DNA from: an uncultured Clostridia bacterium
GTDB lineage: Bacteria; Bacillota; Clostridia; Christensenellales; Borkfalkiaceae
Direction: 5' to 3'
DNA: 6,949 nucleotides
Assembly: GCA_946627905.1 (NCBI GenBank)
Contig: CAMOVY010000058.1
Location: 1 to 6,949, forward strand
The position numbers were made by a program, and so were the translations under genes. Shown piece by piece: positions 4,595-6,949 of this stretch (position 1 is its first letter; each line of letters starts with the position of its first letter). The notes under the pieces were generated by a model. The model was not told the DNA's origin. It saw only the letters and a program-made list of their open reading frames with translations, and searched no databases.

Positions 4595-5254
4595 ATGAAA
4601 CTCGTTGACGAATTATTCAAAAGATACAAAGTAAAAGAAGAATTGTTGCCTGCGTTCGGATTTGCGGTAAACGACGGGGCGTTTCGCTTTACAAAAACGA
4701 TTTCAAACGGTGCGTTTAATTTGATAATTACTGTTAAGGATAAAAAGATTTCCGGTGAACTTATAGACACTGATTTCGGGGATAGATATAATCAGATAGA
4801 TAACGACGTGTCGGGCAGTTTTATTGCCGAACTTAAAAGAGAGTGTTCGGAACTTTTGCTCTCTTTAAGAGAAAAATGCTTTTATAAAGAAAACTTTATT
4901 TTTAGCCAGTCAAACAGGATAACGGCGAGAATAAAAGAAAAATACGGCGTAGAGCCTGAAATTTTGTGGGCAAAATATCCGTATTTCGGTGTTTTCAGGA
5001 ACAAAATAAACGACAAATGGTTCGGCATAATTATGAATATCGATAAAAGCAAAATCTTGCCGACCGAAAAGGGCGAAATCGAGATAATAAACGTAAAATC
5101 CGAAGACGTCCCCGAAACGCTGAAAACGAAAGGCATTTACCCCGCCTATCATATGAATAAAAAAAGTTGGGTAAGCGTCGTTTTAGACGACACCCTTTCC
5201 GACGAACAAGTTTTTTCGCTTATAGAAAAGAGTTTGGAGATTATAAGTAAATAG
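4595..5254 (+). CDS. MmcQ/YjbR-family protein with extra N-terminal region
   Basis: A 219-residue protein. The C-terminal half (about 110-217) fits the MmcQ/YjbR (CyaY-like fold) family, with WAKYPYFGVFRNKINDKWFGIIMNI (125-149), a strand EIINVKSED (163-171) and the closing GIYPAYHMNKKSWVSVVLDD (180-199) with a terminal helix. The N-terminal half (1-100) is a separate region with strand-rich KTISNGAFNLIITVKDKKISG (34-54) that I do not assign to a named domain. YjbR proteins are annotated as DNA-binding from structure, but their function is not settled. No strong ribosome site precedes the ATG, which comes 2 bp after the flavodoxin stop, so expression probably depends on translational coupling. 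A regulatory or protein-binding role in the operon is possible; nothing here shows it. Confidence 0.8.
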   Translation: MKLVDELFKRYKVKEELLPAFGFAVNDGAFRFTKTISNGAFNLIITVKDKKISGELIDTDFGDRYNQIDNDVSGSFIAELKRECSELLLSLREKCFYKENFIFSQSNRITARIKEKYGVEPEILWAKYPYFGVFRNKINDKWFGIIMNIDKSKILPTEKGEIEIINVKSEDVPETLKTKGIYPAYHMNKKSWVSVVLDDTLSDEQVFSLIEKSLEIISK

Positions 5255-5274
5255 AATAAAAAAAGGAGAAATAA

Positions 5275-5919
5275 ATGGACGTTATTCCGAATCCCGAAAA
5301 GGCGTGTTCTTGCCTTAACAGTGATAAAGTAACGTATATAAAACCGACGGTAAAAAACAAAAATATTGTCGTCGGGGACTTTTCGTATTTTGCAGGCGAA
5401 GATTTTGAAAGCCACGTTACCCACCATTACGACTTTATCGGCGATAAACTAATTATAGGCAAGTTTTGTCAGATAGGGAATAACGTAGAGTTTATTATGA
5501 ACGGCGCAAACCATAAGCTCACCGCCGCTACCACTTTTCCGTTTTATATTTTTGAAGGTTGGGAGCAGAAACCGAATATCGAAGATTTGACAAGTAAGGG
5601 CGACACGGTCGTCGGCAACGACGTTTGGATAGGGCAAAACGTTACGATACTGCCCGGCGTTCATATCGGCGACGGTGCGATAATAGGGGCAAACAGCGTC
5701 GTGGCGAAAGATATTCCGCCGTATTCTGTCGCAGTCGGCAACCCCGCTACCGTTAAAAAACAGCGGTTTGATAGCGAACTTACCGAATTGCTTTTAAAAT
5801 TCAAATGGTGGGATAAAAGTATAGAAGAGATAAACGGACTTATCCCGCTACTTACTTGTAGCGATTTATCAAAACTCAAAACCGAATTAAAAAAATTGAT
5901 AAAGGGAGAAATAAAATGA
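5275..5919 (+). CDS. Vat/CatB-like O-acetyltransferase (left-handed beta-helix, xenobiotic acetyltransferase family)
   Basis: A 214-residue hexapeptide-repeat acetyltransferase, length normal for the Vat/CatB group (about 209-212). The family order is clear: IVVGDFSYFAG (31-41), KLIIGKFCQIGNNVEFIMNGANH (58-80) with catalytic His80, FPFYIFEGWE (88-97), KGDTVVGNDVWIGQNVTILPGVHIGDGAIIGANSVVAKDI (108-147), GNPA (155-158), then QRFD (163-166) and KWWD (177-180) in the C-terminal helix. It should act as a trimer using acetyl-CoA. Known relatives acetylate streptogramin A or chloramphenicol, and the text of the protein is recognisably close to Vat(D)-type enzymes. Many genomic homologues have no shown resistance role. 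AAGGAG (5263-5268) gives a clear start. Its stop overlaps the next gene's start (ATGA). Here it is more likely to modify a hydroxyl or a reduction product than to be a mobile resistance gene. Confidence 0.88.
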   Translation: MDVIPNPEKACSCLNSDKVTYIKPTVKNKNIVVGDFSYFAGEDFESHVTHHYDFIGDKLIIGKFCQIGNNVEFIMNGANHKLTAATTFPFYIFEGWEQKPNIEDLTSKGDTVVGNDVWIGQNVTILPGVHIGDGAIIGANSVVAKDIPPYSVAVGNPATVKKQRFDSELTELLLKFKWWDKSIEEINGLIPLLTCSDLSKLKTELKKLIKGEIK

Positions 5920-6949
5920 TTGACAATTTTACTTATAGCACGCCGACGAAACTTATTTTCGGCAAAGGCGTTATTAAAGATTTGCCCGAAGTGATAGCGG
6001 GTTTCGGCAAAAACGTGCTTTTAACTTACGGCGGCGGCTCGATAAAGAAAATGGGGCTTTACGATAAAGTGAAAAGCTTTCTTAAAGGTTTTAATATAGT
6101 CGAACTGTCGGGTATAGAGCCTAACCCTAAATACGACCCGTCGGTTATTGCGGGCGCAAAACTTTGCAAAGAAAATAATATCGACGTAATTTTGGCGGTC
6201 GGTGGAGGTTCGGTTTTGGATTGTAGTAAGGCGATTTCCGTTTGCGCAAAATATGACGGCGAAGGTTGGGATTTGATTTCGGGCAAAGTCAAGGCAAAGG
6301 AAAGTATCCCTATCGTCGATATAATCACGCTTGCGGCGACGGGTAGCGAATACGATATGGGCTGCGTTATCTCCAACACGGCGATAAACGACAAACGGGG
6401 GTATTTGGACGAACTTATGTTTCCCGCCGTGTCCTTTTTAGATCCTGAATACACTTATAGCGTAAGCAAGTGGCAGACGGCGTGCGGGACGGCGGACGCA
6501 ACGAATCACGTTTTAGAGCAGTTTTTTGCGACACCTAATTCGCAGTTTAACGACGGGGTTATGATTTCCGCATTAAAGTCTTTGATGGCGAACGTTAAAG
6601 TCGCTTTGGATAAGCCTGACGATTATGTGGCACGTAGCGAACTTATGTATATTTGCACTTTGGCTTGCAACGGCATTATGGCGAACGGCGCGGGGTATTC
6701 GGGCTGGCCGATGCACTCTATCGAACACGCTTTATCTGCGTATTTCGATATTACTCACGGCGCAGGGCTTGCGATTATTACGCCACGCTGGATGAAAGAG
6801 ATTCTTTCCGAAAAAACGGTCGAACGCTTTACTACTCTCGGCACGTTGCTTTTCGGGTTTGACAAAACTCTTTCCGATATGGAAATGGCGGGTAAAGTGA
6901 TAGACGCTTTCTATAATTTCTTTGAGTCGATAGGGATCCCTATGCATTT
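5916..6949 (+). CDS. Iron-containing alcohol dehydrogenase, BDH/YqhD type (3' end cut by window)
   Basis: The frame runs from ATG 5916 to the window edge without a stop: 344 complete codons of an expected 385-390. The start overlaps the upstream stop as ATGA and has AAGGGAG 9-15 nt before it. Family signatures are FGKG (15-18), GGGSIKK (39-45), IEPNP (67-71), the cofactor motif AVGGGSVLDCSK (94-105), ATGSE (141-145) and DPEYTYS (176-182). Metal ligands are visible as Asp194 and His198 (DATNH), His267 (MHSIEHA) and His281 (ITHGAG). These four fall at the same numbers as E. coli YqhD, with Fe or Zn as the metal. YqhD and butanol dehydrogenases are NADPH-dependent and reduce short- and medium-chain and lipid-derived aldehydes. 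Placement in a MerR-controlled operon with an aldo/keto reductase supports aldehyde detoxification; a fermentative butanol/ethanol role is the alternative. Confidence 0.93.
   Translation, partial: MIDNFTYSTPTKLIFGKGVIKDLPEVIAGFGKNVLLTYGGGSIKKMGLYDKVKSFLKGFNIVELSGIEPNPKYDPSVIAGAKLCKENNIDVILAVGGGSVLDCSKAISVCAKYDGEGWDLISGKVKAKESIPIVDIITLAATGSEYDMGCVISNTAINDKRGYLDELMFPAVSFLDPEYTYSVSKWQTACGTADATNHVLEQFFATPNSQFNDGVMISALKSLMANVKVALDKPDDYVARSELMYICTLACNGIMANGAGYSGWPMHSIEHALSAYFDITHGAGLAIITPRWMKEILSEKTVERFTTLGTLLFGFDKTLSDMEMAGKVIDAFYNFFESIGIPMH

Noticed and set aside
6059..6454. 131-codon antisense frame inside the alcohol dehydrogenase
   Set aside because: The + strand frame here carries clear dehydrogenase motifs; the antisense frame has none.
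6653..6862. Short + strand frame suggesting a frameshift in the dehydrogenase
   Set aside because: The main frame from 5916 stays open to the window edge with all four metal ligands at expected positions, so the gene is intact as far as seen.

Overview
The window looks like chromosomal DNA from a low-GC, Gram-positive (Firmicutes/Clostridia-type) bacterium, probably anaerobic and gut-associated. The signs are AT-rich intergenic DNA with sigma-A-type promoters, strong AAGGAG ribosome binding sites, T-tract terminators, a CmpB/DUF1113-family membrane protein, and a mix of flavodoxins, a possible Fe-S flavoprotein and an iron-dependent alcohol dehydrogenase. No species can be named from the sequence alone.

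Bases 1-327 hold no convincing gene. They contain nested inverted and direct repeats, a T-tract terminator and a short antisense fragment resembling the 3' end of a tRNA (about 215-239). A good promoter (248-276) then reads into a 210-residue CmpB-type membrane protein (328-960). Downstream (961-1233) are more hairpins. One is a second copy (1025-1123) of the element at 68-166, in the same orientation and exactly 957 bp away, so the membrane-protein gene lies between two direct copies.

The rest (1234-6949) reads as one tight eight-gene operon on the + strand, cut by the right edge. It starts at a classic MerR-type promoter: -35 TTGACT, a 19-bp spacer, -10 TATAAT, and a perfect 16-bp palindrome over the spacer. 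Gene order is: MerR regulator with an AdhR/NmlR-like cysteine (Cys53); alpha/beta hydrolase; AKR5-like aldo/keto reductase; Fe-S-flavoprotein-like FMN protein; short-chain flavodoxin; MmcQ/YjbR-type protein; Vat/CatB-like O-acetyltransferase; and a YqhD/BDH-type iron alcohol dehydrogenase (3' end missing). Gaps are 20 bp or less, with one ATGA overlap.

The most economical reading is an autoregulated response to reactive carbonyls or other electrophiles. The regulator would sense thiol modification. The aldo/keto reductase and YqhD-like dehydrogenase would reduce aldehydes, the two flavoproteins would supply or dispose of electrons, and the hydrolase and acetyltransferase would act on the inducing compound or its products. 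The pairing of an AKR5-type reductase with a YqhD-type dehydrogenase parallels E. coli yqhD-dkgA, but under a different class of regulator. The physiological role is inference; the families and promoter architecture are visible in the sequence.
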